Below, one piece after another: positions 54,462 to 64,000 of a stretch of DNA of 64,000 nt; within the stretch, counting starts at the first letter, position 1, and each line of letters opens with the position of its first letter. The DNA is from Gracilariopsis chorda (taxonomy: Eukaryota > Rhodophyta > Florideophyceae > Gracilariales > Gracilariaceae). The notes beneath the pieces are model-generated. The model saw only the letters and a program-made list of their open reading frames with translations. It searched no databases and had not been told where the DNA came from. The DNA lies in contig NBIV01000253.1 in assembly GCA_003194525.1 (NCBI GenBank), forward strand, positions 1 to 64,000, given 5' to 3'. The translations under genes were made by a program, and so were the position numbers.

Positions 54462-55222
54462 CGATGGACATTGATAAAGATCACGAGACCAAACTTTTAT
54501 ATAGACTAAAGAGAAATGACGACTACTACGCATGATACTCATACGCGCGAGCCCTCATGCATAGCTTGCAAGCATTATTCGTGCTCATGGAATCACGCTC
54601 AACTGATGGTAGCACGCAAGCACACAAGCGATGGGACGATGCCGATCGAAAAGCAAAATCGGCCATCGTAGAGAACTTGGGCACGCAGCCTATGGTCGCT
54701 GTCTCCGAGTTACTAGAACGGGAGTACTGCTCTGCCTTAGAGATGGAGATGGAACTTGAGTCCAGACACAAGAAGGATAAAATTCAATCCAAAGTAAACC
54801 TCCGGCAGAAGCTAAGCACCTTAACGTTTAAAGATGGTGAGGACATACAGAAACACCTCATTGACATGGAAACAACGTACTTGGAACTTGTCAGACTTGG
54901 TGATCCACTGACGGACAAAGAGTGATCTGCCACTCTGCTTCGCACCTTATTCGACTCACTCATGACCATAACACTACAAGCAGATGCTATGAACATGGAG
55001 TACAACAACGTAGTATCACTTGTCCGTTCCGAGAATGATCGTCGGATACACAGAACCTCTATGTCCTCCTTAAGTACTAAAGTAACCAACAACGACAGCA
55101 TTGATCAATACTCTGCGGCGAAAAAGTATACCATTCGGGGCAAGCACCCTTCTCGAAAAAGAAAGACAGGAGCACAGTCCTGGAAATACGGAAGAATAGG
55201 ACACATCCGTTCTGAGTGCTGA
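54462..55222 (+). pseudogene. copia-2 gag
   Basis: Begins MDIDKDHETKLLYRL. Capsid helices follow (RWDDADRKAKSAIVENLGTQ, LRQKLSTLTFKDGEDIQKHL, MEMELESRHKKDKI), matching the copia gag pattern, then a basic segment and a knuckle-like SWKYGRIGHIRSEC. Fossil. Confidence 0.75.
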
Positions 55223-55380
55223 TCACGAAAGAAGAACCATATGAACAAAGATAAGCAATGAAATCACCGTAACTCTAAGCGGATCATGAACCACCACAAA
55301 GAACAAAACAAAAAAAACGAGGCAGAAACTGGGATACGCTCCGTAACCCACGACAAACAAATAACAGTCGTAACAACAGC

Positions 55381-57450
55381 GTGGAAAGTGGTCTCTACCG
55401 AGGTTTCGTTGCCATAGCAAATTCAAGTCTTCATTTTGATGACAGCAGACCAACATGGCTAGAATCAGGTGCAAGTAACGTCTTCGTCAAAGACAAGGAA
55501 CTGTTGTGGGACTATCGACCAAATAACTCACAAACGGTAAACACTTGTGACCATGCGTCTGATATAAAAGGCTTTGGAACAATGAAACTACCACTTGGGA
55601 ATGGGATACTGTTACCTCCGAAGCATAAGCCATCCATCGACTCTAACCTCGTATCCCTCTCCGTGCTTTCCAGGCACGTAGACTTGCAAATTTCAAACAG
55701 CCAAGCGACTTCGATGTTCATCATCAAAGACTGCCCAACTGGCGAAGCACTTTACCCATCTACCTCAAGGGATGGAATTTACCCTTTGAAAAGTACCACG
55801 CCTCGCCCTCGTGCACAAACGGCACCACACGTTCTAGGAAACACTGAAAAGGACTGGCACGAGAAACTTGGACACACCGGTTGCGATAGGCTGCTGTCTT
55901 GCACCGAACAATGTGATAGAGTACACAAACTCTCCGCGACAGAAATAAACAATGTGTTCCGTACCCCATGCATCGACGCTGGTACCAAAGGTGCTCCAAT
56001 CACACAATCTGACTCGGTCGCGGAAGAGCCATTGGAACTAACACACACGGACCTCACCGGCCCCATAAAACCAAGCTCCCTACCATGTTGTAAGTACACA
56101 CAAGTGTAAGCTCTGTTTACTTTCTCGACACAAAAACTCAGTTCTTCGAGTCAGTAAGTTGGTACAAGGCTCACACAGAGAATTAACTCTCTCCAAACCA
56201 GATATATCGCGTTCTCCTTGACGGGGCGGGTGAGAATATCTGTGACGACTTCGTCACCTATGCCATGGAGAAAGGGATGATAATCGAATTCACTCCACCG
56301 TATGCTCATCAATCAAACGGTGTCGCGGAGAAAATCATCCAGGACTTGTGGAAGATGGCATGAACTTTCCTGTTCGCTTCAAAGTTGATTCAACAGCCAT
56401 GGGAGGAAGCCATCTTTCATGCCAACTACCTAAAGAACCGCCTACCAAATTACTGAGTAGGAATGAAGGTCTCCTTCATACTATGGTTCAGACTAAATCC
56501 TTACTATACCAATATCCTAAAGTTCGGACAACAGGGACAGGCTTACATATATCTGTCCGAGAAAGTAGCGAACAAGAAGCTCCTACCTCGCGCTGTTCCA
56601 GGTCATTTTGTGGGGATGCATAGCCCAAGAACTCTGTGAAGAGTCTACGTTCCCTCAATGGGAAAAGAAATAAAGTTCCGTGAGGCAGATTTCAAAGTGA
56701 ACAAGGAAGCCCTTCTATCAACGAACTAATAGAATTAACTTCCCTTCTTCGTCACGAAGCCGAGAGAAGGATAGGGTAAGATGACGAAGAGAATTTGGAT
56801 GCCAATTTGGCGCATTGTTTGACTGCCAACTCTCACTTCAAAGATGTTAAGGATCATGGCAGAGTAGCTGAGAGCTTTGAGGAAGCAAAAGTCATGCCCA
56901 GGTGGGCAGAAGCAATCGACAGAGAATACAACGCCCTAGTGCAACGAGGAACGTGGAGGCCAGTAGATAGAAAACCAAGTATGAAGCCCTTATCCTTCTT
57001 TTGGAGATTCACAGTGAAATAATTGAGCTCTGATCCTCCACAGATCCCTCCGAAAGCACGCTGTGTAACACGGGGCAACTTACAACGTCCTTACTTGGAC
57101 TTTGACCCCAAAGCCCTGTACCCTCCCGTCGGACGACAAGAGACTATCTGTCTTGTACTCTCCAAAGCTGCAGGCCAAGGCCTAATCTTAGAGGCGATGG
57201 ACATAAGCAAAGCGTACTTCTACGGGGATCTCGACGAGCTTATAATAATTGAGCAACCAAAACATGCCTCCGGATCCTCATTTGTCCCCGGCATATTATG
57301 CTTGCTGCTCAAATCTTTCTGTGAGGCACGAAGAGCTCGAACAATATGGGGCTAACTACTACATGAGGCACTATTATGACTAGGATTCACAAACTCTATT
57401 ACGGACAGTCGCCTTCACATATATTGAAGAGCATGCCTCGTAAGAGGGAC
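55381..57450 (+). pseudogene. copia-2 pol region
   Basis: The protease-type start TWLESGASNVFVKD (family DSGAT/S) is followed by NLVSLSVLSRHVDLQI, GAG-pre-integrase WHEKLGHTGCDRLLSC, a fragment LTHTDLTGPIKP of the integrase core, and reverse transcriptase pieces (PRWAEAIDREYNALVQRGTW, KARCVTRGNLQRPYLDFDPK, LEAMDISKAYFYGDLDE). Order and motifs are those of copia. Fossil, many breaks. Confidence 0.8.
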
Positions 57451-57461
57451 ATCTGGGGACT

Positions 57462-58275
57462 TGTTAATTTTCCCGGTCGCACCGGCTTTCATACATGTTC
57501 ATACATGACTTTTCCCCGTGCCAGGTGGCACTGCCTGCGAGCAGGAGTTGGCCCGGTACACCAGTGGTACACGTGGAATACAGGCGTTGGCAAGGGTTGC
57601 AGGCAAGGATAGATATTGAACGGGTGGTTGTTATATATTTATTTAATTATCTATTTAATTAGTTATTACACTACGGAAGCTACACTACTTAGTGCGCCGG
57701 CCTCGCGGCCGCCGCACCATTAAATCTTCCCCACCAAGGGTGTTCTACTCCAAGGACTTGGCTCTGAGCTCATTCGCCTTCGGCGGTACTCGACTCCATT
57801 CAGGAGAGATATCCCGTTGCCTACGGTGTGCTCAACCTTGCTCGCCAAGATACCCCTCTTGAGGATTGTTCCCATTGTTGTAGTTTCGCCCGTGTATACG
57901 GTATATTTCTCGGCAGTGCCGGGCCTCCCCCGAGTCACTCGCGTGACTCGTTGTCGTCCCTTTCCTTTGTCCCATTTCCCCATATTCCTTTATATTTCCC
58001 CTTTCCTATTTAGGATAGTTCCCGCTATCTGCGGTTCATACCGACATCTGTCGTGTGTACGCCACTGTGTGGAGTCATCCATCCTCACCAGAGTATTGCA
58101 CTGTGTTACAGGGTTACCTATTCACCTTCCTGCCCTAGTCGCGAAGGTTGACCTCGGTTTACACCCAACTTCGTCGTGTCATCCCTGGAAGGGCTCTTTC
58201 GCTGTGCTACCATCGTGAGAGGAACATCCCGAACGTCTTCGGCGTGTTTTCCCATCACTGGGCATTGCACCACCA
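57462..58275 (+). repeat. gypsy-2 5' LTR (about 814 bp)
   Basis: The start (TGTTAATTTTCCCGG) is where copia-2 sequence ends. The end (TTGCACCACCA) is set by alignment with the gypsy-1 LTR end (TTGCACTACA) directly before the shared primer site. The 3' LTR is outside the window, so the start is inferred. Confidence 0.6.
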
Positions 58276-58277
58276 AG

Positions 58278-58290
58278 TGGTCTCCCGACC
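58278..58290 (+). other. gypsy-2 primer-binding site
   Basis: TGGTCTCCCGACC two bases after the LTR end is the complement of a tRNA 3' end GGTCGGGAGACCA. The cognate tRNA is not in the window. Confidence 0.6.
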
Positions 58291-58363
58291 TAGAAGATTA
58301 AGCTCTGTATTACTCCTCATGGAGGTTTGATTCATTTACCCCGAACAATTCCGTGGTTCCCGT

Positions 58364-60325
58364 TTGAACGGTTTGTCATGTCGAGGAAGCCTCTCGGACG
58401 CGGATCCGGCGATTACTCGCAGCCACTCCCACCAAGGTGGTGGCAACCCCGATGTTCAGCATCCTACCAGGATCCCGATAAGGGCTGGTTCTACCTTGGC
58501 TGCCAAGGTCGCTTCCCGCTCAACGGGCCAGGAACCGGAACCCCGGAATGATCCACCAGCTCTGCTGGACAACTTGACACCCAGTCCTGGGCCGCCTACA
58601 GCGGTTACTGCTGTCGCAGAAGTGCCCCCGCCATCTGGGGCCGTCGAGAAGAGCCAGGTGACTCGCCTGGACGAGCAGCTCCGTACGCTACGGACTGCTC
58701 ACAACACCCTTGTCAAGGAATTTACCTCCTTCCGTGGAGTGATGGAGGCCAACCCTGTAAGGGATGTCGCAGAAGATCTCCGTTTAATACATTCGGACGT
58801 CAACACCTTGCTGGAAAGCTTTAGTGGACCCGCTACCTTCGTCGAAGGAATTGAGACCCGATTAGATCGAGTTAGGGCCCGTCTGGAGACGTTGGAGCAA
58901 ACTGTCTTGACGGACCAACCCGCAGCAGCGGAACATGGAGCTGTCTCCCAACGCGCCGAGCGCAGGGACCAGCGACAAGACCGCAAGAAGAGGAGATCCC
59001 GAAGAAAGAAATCTTCTCGGTCGCCACCGACTTCATCGGATTCTTCATCGAGTGACTCGGATAATTCCGAAAGCTCGGACTCCGAGGCTGGCAACACCCG
59101 CCGCAGGCGCACTTCCCGCTCCAAACGGTCATATGCCACCGAAGATGCAGTCCGCGCCGGAACTCGGGGTAAGAAGCACTCTGGTTTGAAGGAGTTGGAG
59201 CCAACGAACCCGATGTATCGGAAGCTGCTGTCATACCGATACTATCGGTTAGAAGATACCTCTCTCGAGAGAAACGCCCGTGACACGGGTAGAGTGAGAG
59301 CTTGCATTAAGCGCATGCAGCTCTCACTCCGCAACCAGACTTTTTCTGGAGAAGACCCCATTCTGGTGTTGGATTTTCTCGCATGTTTCGTAGCAGAAGC
59401 CGATATACTCGGGATGAATGAGGCTCAGGCCTACATTACACTACCGTACTTTTTACGGGGAATCGCTGAAGATCAGTTCAAATCTGTAAGAGGCTCAACT
59501 CGTGCCTTCGAAGGAGGGGTTAGCTGCTGGCCAGAAGCGTTGCAATACCTGCTACGGTCGTATGCAACTAGCATCGCGATTCAATCGGCAATCCTCGCTC
59601 TGCGAGACACCCGCCAGAAACCTGGGGAATTGGAAACCGATTACTCGGTACGCCTGAACAAGGGTTTCCACAGGTGTGGTAATGTTTATCCCGCTGCGGA
59701 GGCGTGCACGATGTTCAGTGATGGGCTGGACCCAGCCATCAAGAACCTAGTGATGAGGTACCGGGAAGACCGGCCTAAGCTCTCCTACTTGGAGTTGGTG
59801 CAGTACGCCCGCGCTGAAGGAGATGCACTGCGCGCCAGGACACCTCAACCGAGGGTAAGAACCACAAAAGCGTTGATGGTTCAGAACGAGTCCAACGCCC
59901 TCTCGCTTTTGGCGGATGAGCCTCCCCAGAAGGGGTATGACAACGTACACATCGCTTACGGCGATGGCGTCTCAGTGCCGACTGAACTACCGTCAAACTT
60001 GGACGGGACGCAACCGACGGATCGGGAAGATGAACTGTTGTATACAGGGAACAGAAGAGCTCAGGCGCCCCGCATACCGTATGCAAACGGATACACCCGC
60101 AATCAGCGGCCCGGTTGGGTGAACAACCGCTCCCCTGGAGTTGTGACCGATACTCGGAATGTGGACCCGCGTACCGCGGTGGTGGCCATATTATGTCACT
60201 TCTGTTACACATTTGGTCACACCTCACCACAGTGTCTGTGTTCTATCCAGGACCTCCCGAAGATTGTCCCCAATTACGAGGCGTTAACTCCACAGGAGAA
60301 GGCGTCAGTCCCGGCCGCCTCGTAG
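58364..60325 (+). pseudogene. gypsy-2 gag, about 650 residues
   Basis: A Pro/Ala-rich N-terminus is followed by a coiled coil (DEQLRTLRTAHNTLVKEF, VRARLETLEQTVL), a basic and Ser-rich stretch near residues 195-250 (KKRRSRRKKSSRSPPTSSDS), the capsid core (LDFLACFVAEADILGMNEAQ, RSYATSIAIQSAILALRDTR) and a perfect CCHC knuckle CHFCYTFGHTSPQC at about 611-624. The start codon is uncertain. Fossil element; this part looks whole. Confidence 0.85.
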
Positions 60326-60539
60326 TTGCACGCCAAGTCAGACTTTTCGCACGCAGTGCCCTCACCTCTTTTCCGGAAAATGGCCCCGGCACCGCCGGCT
60401 AACAACCGTTCGCAGACGATGGAAGTTGGTCCCGCACAAGCGGTTAAACGTGGTGATAACGGACAAGCTCTCGTATTCGAGGATCCTGAGCAACCAGCTC
60501 AGGAAAGCCCTGTTCAGGGAAACTAGCCGAGGGAGTCTC

Positions 60540-63000
60540 CCAATTGGGAGAGGCGTCCTCCAAGTCGAGGTTGTTGACGCACGAGGCGTCACCGCCTCGC
60601 TCCCCGGTGAAAATCCTCTCGAAGAGGGTCGCCGCAGACGCGGATTCGGAAAACTTCGGTGTTCTGCGTCGACCGTGGGTACGGGTAAGAAGTAACCGGA
60701 TCCCGGATAGAATCTTGGTAATGGCCAAGCGCAACTACAAGGTATATGCTGACTTTGGGCTTCACCCCCAGTTCATGGTGAGGTACTTAACTGTCCTGGA
60801 TACAGGTGCCGGTCCGAAGTTCATCGTGGAATCGGCTTTGCCCCCGCTGTTGCGGTCTCGTATCCGTTCGGGAACGGCGCCGGAAATCGCGGACGCGAAC
60901 AACAATCCGTTGAAAACGGTGGGAACTATCGACTTGGCCGTGAGGCTCGGAATCCGTGGTGAAGCTCGACTTTATTGTTTGTCGGTCGTTGGCCGCTCCA
61001 GTCATACTGGGTTGTGATTACTGCGACCGATTCTTCGAAGCAATCACACCTCGTCAGAGGCAAGTCGAACTAGAGGACGGGTCCACCGCACCAATAGTTC
61101 GAAAGCCGCTAAGGCTGGCGACGAAGAAGGAAATGCCGCTACCTGCTGCACAGGAACCGCCGCCCGCATCGCAGGAGTCAACTAAGCTCCGCGTTGCGGC
61201 ATCGATATCGATACCCCCGGAGACCCAGGTAATGGTTCGGGTCACCTCCCGTCAACACGGAGTACGAGTTATCCAACCCTTGACCTCGTTGTACGAGAAA
61301 TATCAACTCACCATTGCAAATGGAGTGGTCCAAGTGACGCCGGACGCCCCGTTCCGGGTGCTGGTCGCCAATCTTGGCACCACTACCCAGTATCTGGTGA
61401 AGAACCAAGTGATTGGATCAGTTACGCCCCATCCGTTGGCTATGGTGCCAACGAAGATGACTGCTGCCAAGATTCTCGGTGTGGTGACCTCGGAAGAGGA
61501 CGTACAACCCACTGAGGAGGGAGATGGTAACACCGTTGTAACGGATAAAACACCGGACGATCCGGACTCCGTGCCTAATGAGGCGGACCAAGGCGAGACA
61601 AGCTACGACCGAATGGACCCGGAGAAGGCTCTCGAAGAGTTGGACCTCGGTCACGTACCGGACTCGCATCGCGGGCGCCTCCGTGACCTCTTACGGGAGT
61701 TTACCACTATGTGGGATGGCTCCCTTGGGGAGATTAACGCAACCGAACATCGGATAGATTTATTACCGAATGCTCGGCCAATTGCACAACCCCCGTATCG
61801 GGCAGGACCGAAAGCTCGGGAAGAGGAACAATTCCAGGTGGACAAAATGCTGCGTGCCGGAGTGATTGAACCCGCACAATCTCCGTGGGCATCCCCAGTT
61901 GTACTGGCATTGAAGGCGGACAGCACCTGGCGATTTTGCGTCGATTACCGTCGCCTTACCTCCGTAACTGTACGGGACACCTACCCCATACCACGTATGG
62001 ATGAGTGTATTGACTCCCTTGGAGATGCAACCGTTTTCACGGCTCTCGACGCCAACTGGGGATATTGGCAAATCCCTGTAAGGGAGGAAGGCCGAGATAA
62101 GACTGCTTTCGTCTGTCAGTCGGGGTCTTACCGCTTGAAGCGGATGCCGTTTGGTTTGAACAATACACCGGCCACCTTTCAAAGGGCTATTGACATTTTA
62201 TTGTCCCGCTTCAAGTGGCGGACTTTTCTGGTCTACCTGGACGACATTATAGTCTTCTCCAATAATTTGGATGATCACCTGACCCATGTCAGGGAGGTAA
62301 TAACCATGCTGCGAGACGCAGGAGTTACGCTCAAACTGAGGAAATGCGAGCTCTTCACGGACACCGTAAAGTATCTCGGGCATATCATCCGCCCAGGGTG
62401 GCCAACCATCGAGAAGGCTCGAGCCAAATCCCTCATGGAGGCGAAAGAACCGCAAACGCAGACGCAGTTGCGCTCCTTTTTAGGGTTGGTCAACGTCTAT
62501 CGACGGTTCATACCGGACTTTGCACATACGGCAGCTCCGTTGAATGCACTTCTGAGGAAGGGACAGCAACCGAAGTTGGAACCGCTAACCACCGAGCAAT
62601 CGGAAGCTTTCAACTCCTTGAAGGAGGCTATCACGACAGCACCAATCCTTTCACTACCCAAATAGGGGTTGCCTTATTCCGTGGACACGGACTCGAGCGA
62701 CTACCAGGTAGGTTGTGCGTTCTTTCAAACAACGTCGGAGGGGGAAAGAAAGCCAATTGTACTCTGGTCCCGCTCTCTCAACGTACAAGAGAGGAATTAC
62801 TCCGTATCGGAGAAGGAATGTCTAGCCGTTGTGTGGGCCCTGTCGACCCTCCGCCCATATCTAATGGGAGTACATTTCGCAGTTTACACGGACTACTCCT
62901 CCCTGAGGTGGTTAATGAACATCTAAGATCCCTCCGGTCGCCTCATGCGATAGAGGCTCCGCTTTGCGGAATTTGATTTCGAAGTCACCTACAAGAAGGG
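60540..63000 (+). pseudogene. gypsy-2 protease, reverse transcriptase and RNase H
   Basis: Protease: TVLDTGAGPKFIVESALPP, then VILGCDYCD. Reverse transcriptase: VIEPAQSPWASPVVLALKAD, RFCVDYRRLTSVTVRDTYPI, FTALDANWGYWQIPVREEGR, active site FLVYLDDIIVFSNN, connection LRSFLGLVNVYRRFIPDFAH. RNase H: NYSVSEKECLAVVWALSTLR. Clear Ty3/gypsy order, with a few breaks. Fossil. Confidence 0.9.
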
Positions 63001-63259
63001 AGCGATGAACACGTAAGCCGACGCTCTGTCGTAGTTAACCACTAATGGGGAGGCACGCCGGAATACGGGTGACAACGAGATCCCATGATTCATCATGGAC
63101 GCACCGGAAGACCCGAAATGGCCCAGCGACTGGGAACAGGACATCGAGTTCGACAAGCTACTCGCTTCAAGCTAGACACTCGAAACCCAGCTACCAGGAA
63201 GTTTCAGGCCCGTCGCGACGGAAGAAACGATCCGAGAACAATTCGGGGACCCCTTCTGT

Positions 63260-64000
63260 ATGAAGATTCATGCCCGTCTAAATGGAGGAGAGGACCTCCT
63301 ATTTGGAGTTAGTGATGTTGGTTACCTCGTAAGGAAGGTCGAACGCACCCCACAAGTGGTGGTTCCGTATTCCCTCCAATCGAGGATATTGCAGCTAACG
63401 CACTTCCCGAAGCTAGGTGGACACCCTGGTGGCAGGAAGTTCTATCTAACCCTGCGAAGGGACTTCTATTGGCCTGCCATGGCATTGGATTGCTAAGCAA
63501 CTGTGCGGTTTCGCACTGAATGCACAAAGAACCGGGTAAAGCTCCGAAAAAAAAACACCAAGAAGTTGACACTACTCCCCGCTAGGGCGCCTCTCGAGTT
63601 TGTTACTATCGACATTCTCGGCCCTTTACTTGCAACAAAGCGAGGGAACAAGTTCCTACTCGTAATAACGGACAGATTCTCGAAGCTCGTTCGGACAGTA
63701 CCTCTAAAAAGAATAACCGCTTACACGGTCGCCAATGCGTTCGTGACGCATTGGGCCTTTGTATATGGACCTCCAGTGGAGCTACTCTCCGATAACGGGA
63801 AACAGTTCGCATCGCGATTCTTCCAGGAAGTCTGCAGGATATCGGATGTGAAGAACCTCTTCACAACCACTTATCATACCCAGTGTAATGGGCAGGTCGA
63901 GCGGTTTAACCGGACGATGTTAGCATCTCTCCGCTCCTATGCGGCTGACCACCCAAATACTTGGGATCTCTACACCGATGCGATCACGTTCGCGTACAAC
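63260..64000 (+). pseudogene. gypsy-2 integrase, partial at the window edge
   Basis: FPKLGGHPGGRKFYLTLRRD and the Cys-rich end of the zinc-binding region precede the catalytic core: VTIDILGPLLATKRGNKFLL, VELLSDNGKQFASRFFQEV and TTYHTQCNGQVERFNRTML, including the D, D and E positions. The sequence is cut by the window end. Fossil. Confidence 0.85.

Larger units (their letters stand above)
53875..57461 (+). mobile_element. second Ty1/copia element (copia-2), decayed, cut by gypsy-2
   Basis: Plus-strand copia parts in order: gag (54460-55220), protease/GAG-pre-integrase (55380-56100), integrase traces (56100-56630) and reverse transcriptase (56790-57450). The sequence stops at about 57461, where the gypsy-2 LTR starts; the rest lies outside the window. 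A TGTTGACTGTAAG at 53875 could be the LTR start but no partner is available to confirm it. Many breaks. Distinct from copia-1. Confidence 0.75.
57462..64000 (+). mobile_element. second Ty3/gypsy element (gypsy-2), continues past the right edge
   Basis: LTR, primer-binding site, gag, protease, reverse transcriptase, RNase H and most of the integrase core are present; integrase C-terminus, chromodomain and 3' LTR lie outside. Protein similarity to gypsy-1 is high throughout (for example KELEPTNPMYRKLLSYRYYR against KELKPTNPLCRKLLSYRYYR). Only a few breaks are visible, so it is younger than gypsy-1. It inserted into copia-2. Confidence 0.85.

Overview
This is eukaryotic nuclear DNA made mostly of transposable elements, with a few host-like genes between them. 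Short spliceosomal introns (a 66-nt example at 30692-30757), mobile elements of eukaryotic type and the absence of operons exclude a prokaryote. The mix (Plavaka/CACTA-like, piggyBac, Helitron, pogo, Ty1/copia, chromodomain Ty3/gypsy, plus an adenine-type DNA methyltransferase fused to a SET domain) would fit a red seaweed, but an oomycete or another alga cannot be ruled out from sequence alone.

Layout. 1-1.2 kb: 3' exons and main body of a multi-pass membrane protein gene (minus strand). 1.47-1.70 kb: a perfect 86-bp palindrome, then an inverted repeat. 1.7-6.3 kb: two convergent, overlapping genes, a DNA methyltransferase-SET fusion (plus) and a Plavaka-like transposase (minus). 6.5-10.85 kb: a piggyBac-like element with an open 700-residue transposase; its 5' part holds a 1.5-kb non-autonomous Helitron. 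13.4-16.5 kb: a larger decayed Helitron of the same family. Both Helitrons share a compact array of hairpins and three 22-bp iterated motifs near the 5' end that resembles a rolling-circle origin.

16.5-32.6 kb: AT-rich DNA with patches of unrecognised coding character on both strands, some bounded by good splice sites, plus a gag-like coiled-coil gene relic at 25.1-26.5 kb. 32.6-37.2 kb: a copia element (minus) with about 98-bp LTRs and a primer site that looks like the anticodon half of initiator tRNA-Met. 37.4-50.6 kb: a chromodomain gypsy element with 5-bp target duplications CCGCT; its 5' LTR was split by a pogo-like transposon with TA duplications. The DNA flanking the copia and the gypsy is coding-like on the minus strand, so both may have landed in one old gene. 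53.9-57.5 kb: a second, decayed copia, cut by a second gypsy of the same family as the first, which runs off the right edge.

The genes do not form a pathway. The window is a nest of insertions whose order can be read from target duplications. The best candidates for new biology are the methyltransferase-SET gene paired with a transposase, and the origin-like module of the Helitrons.
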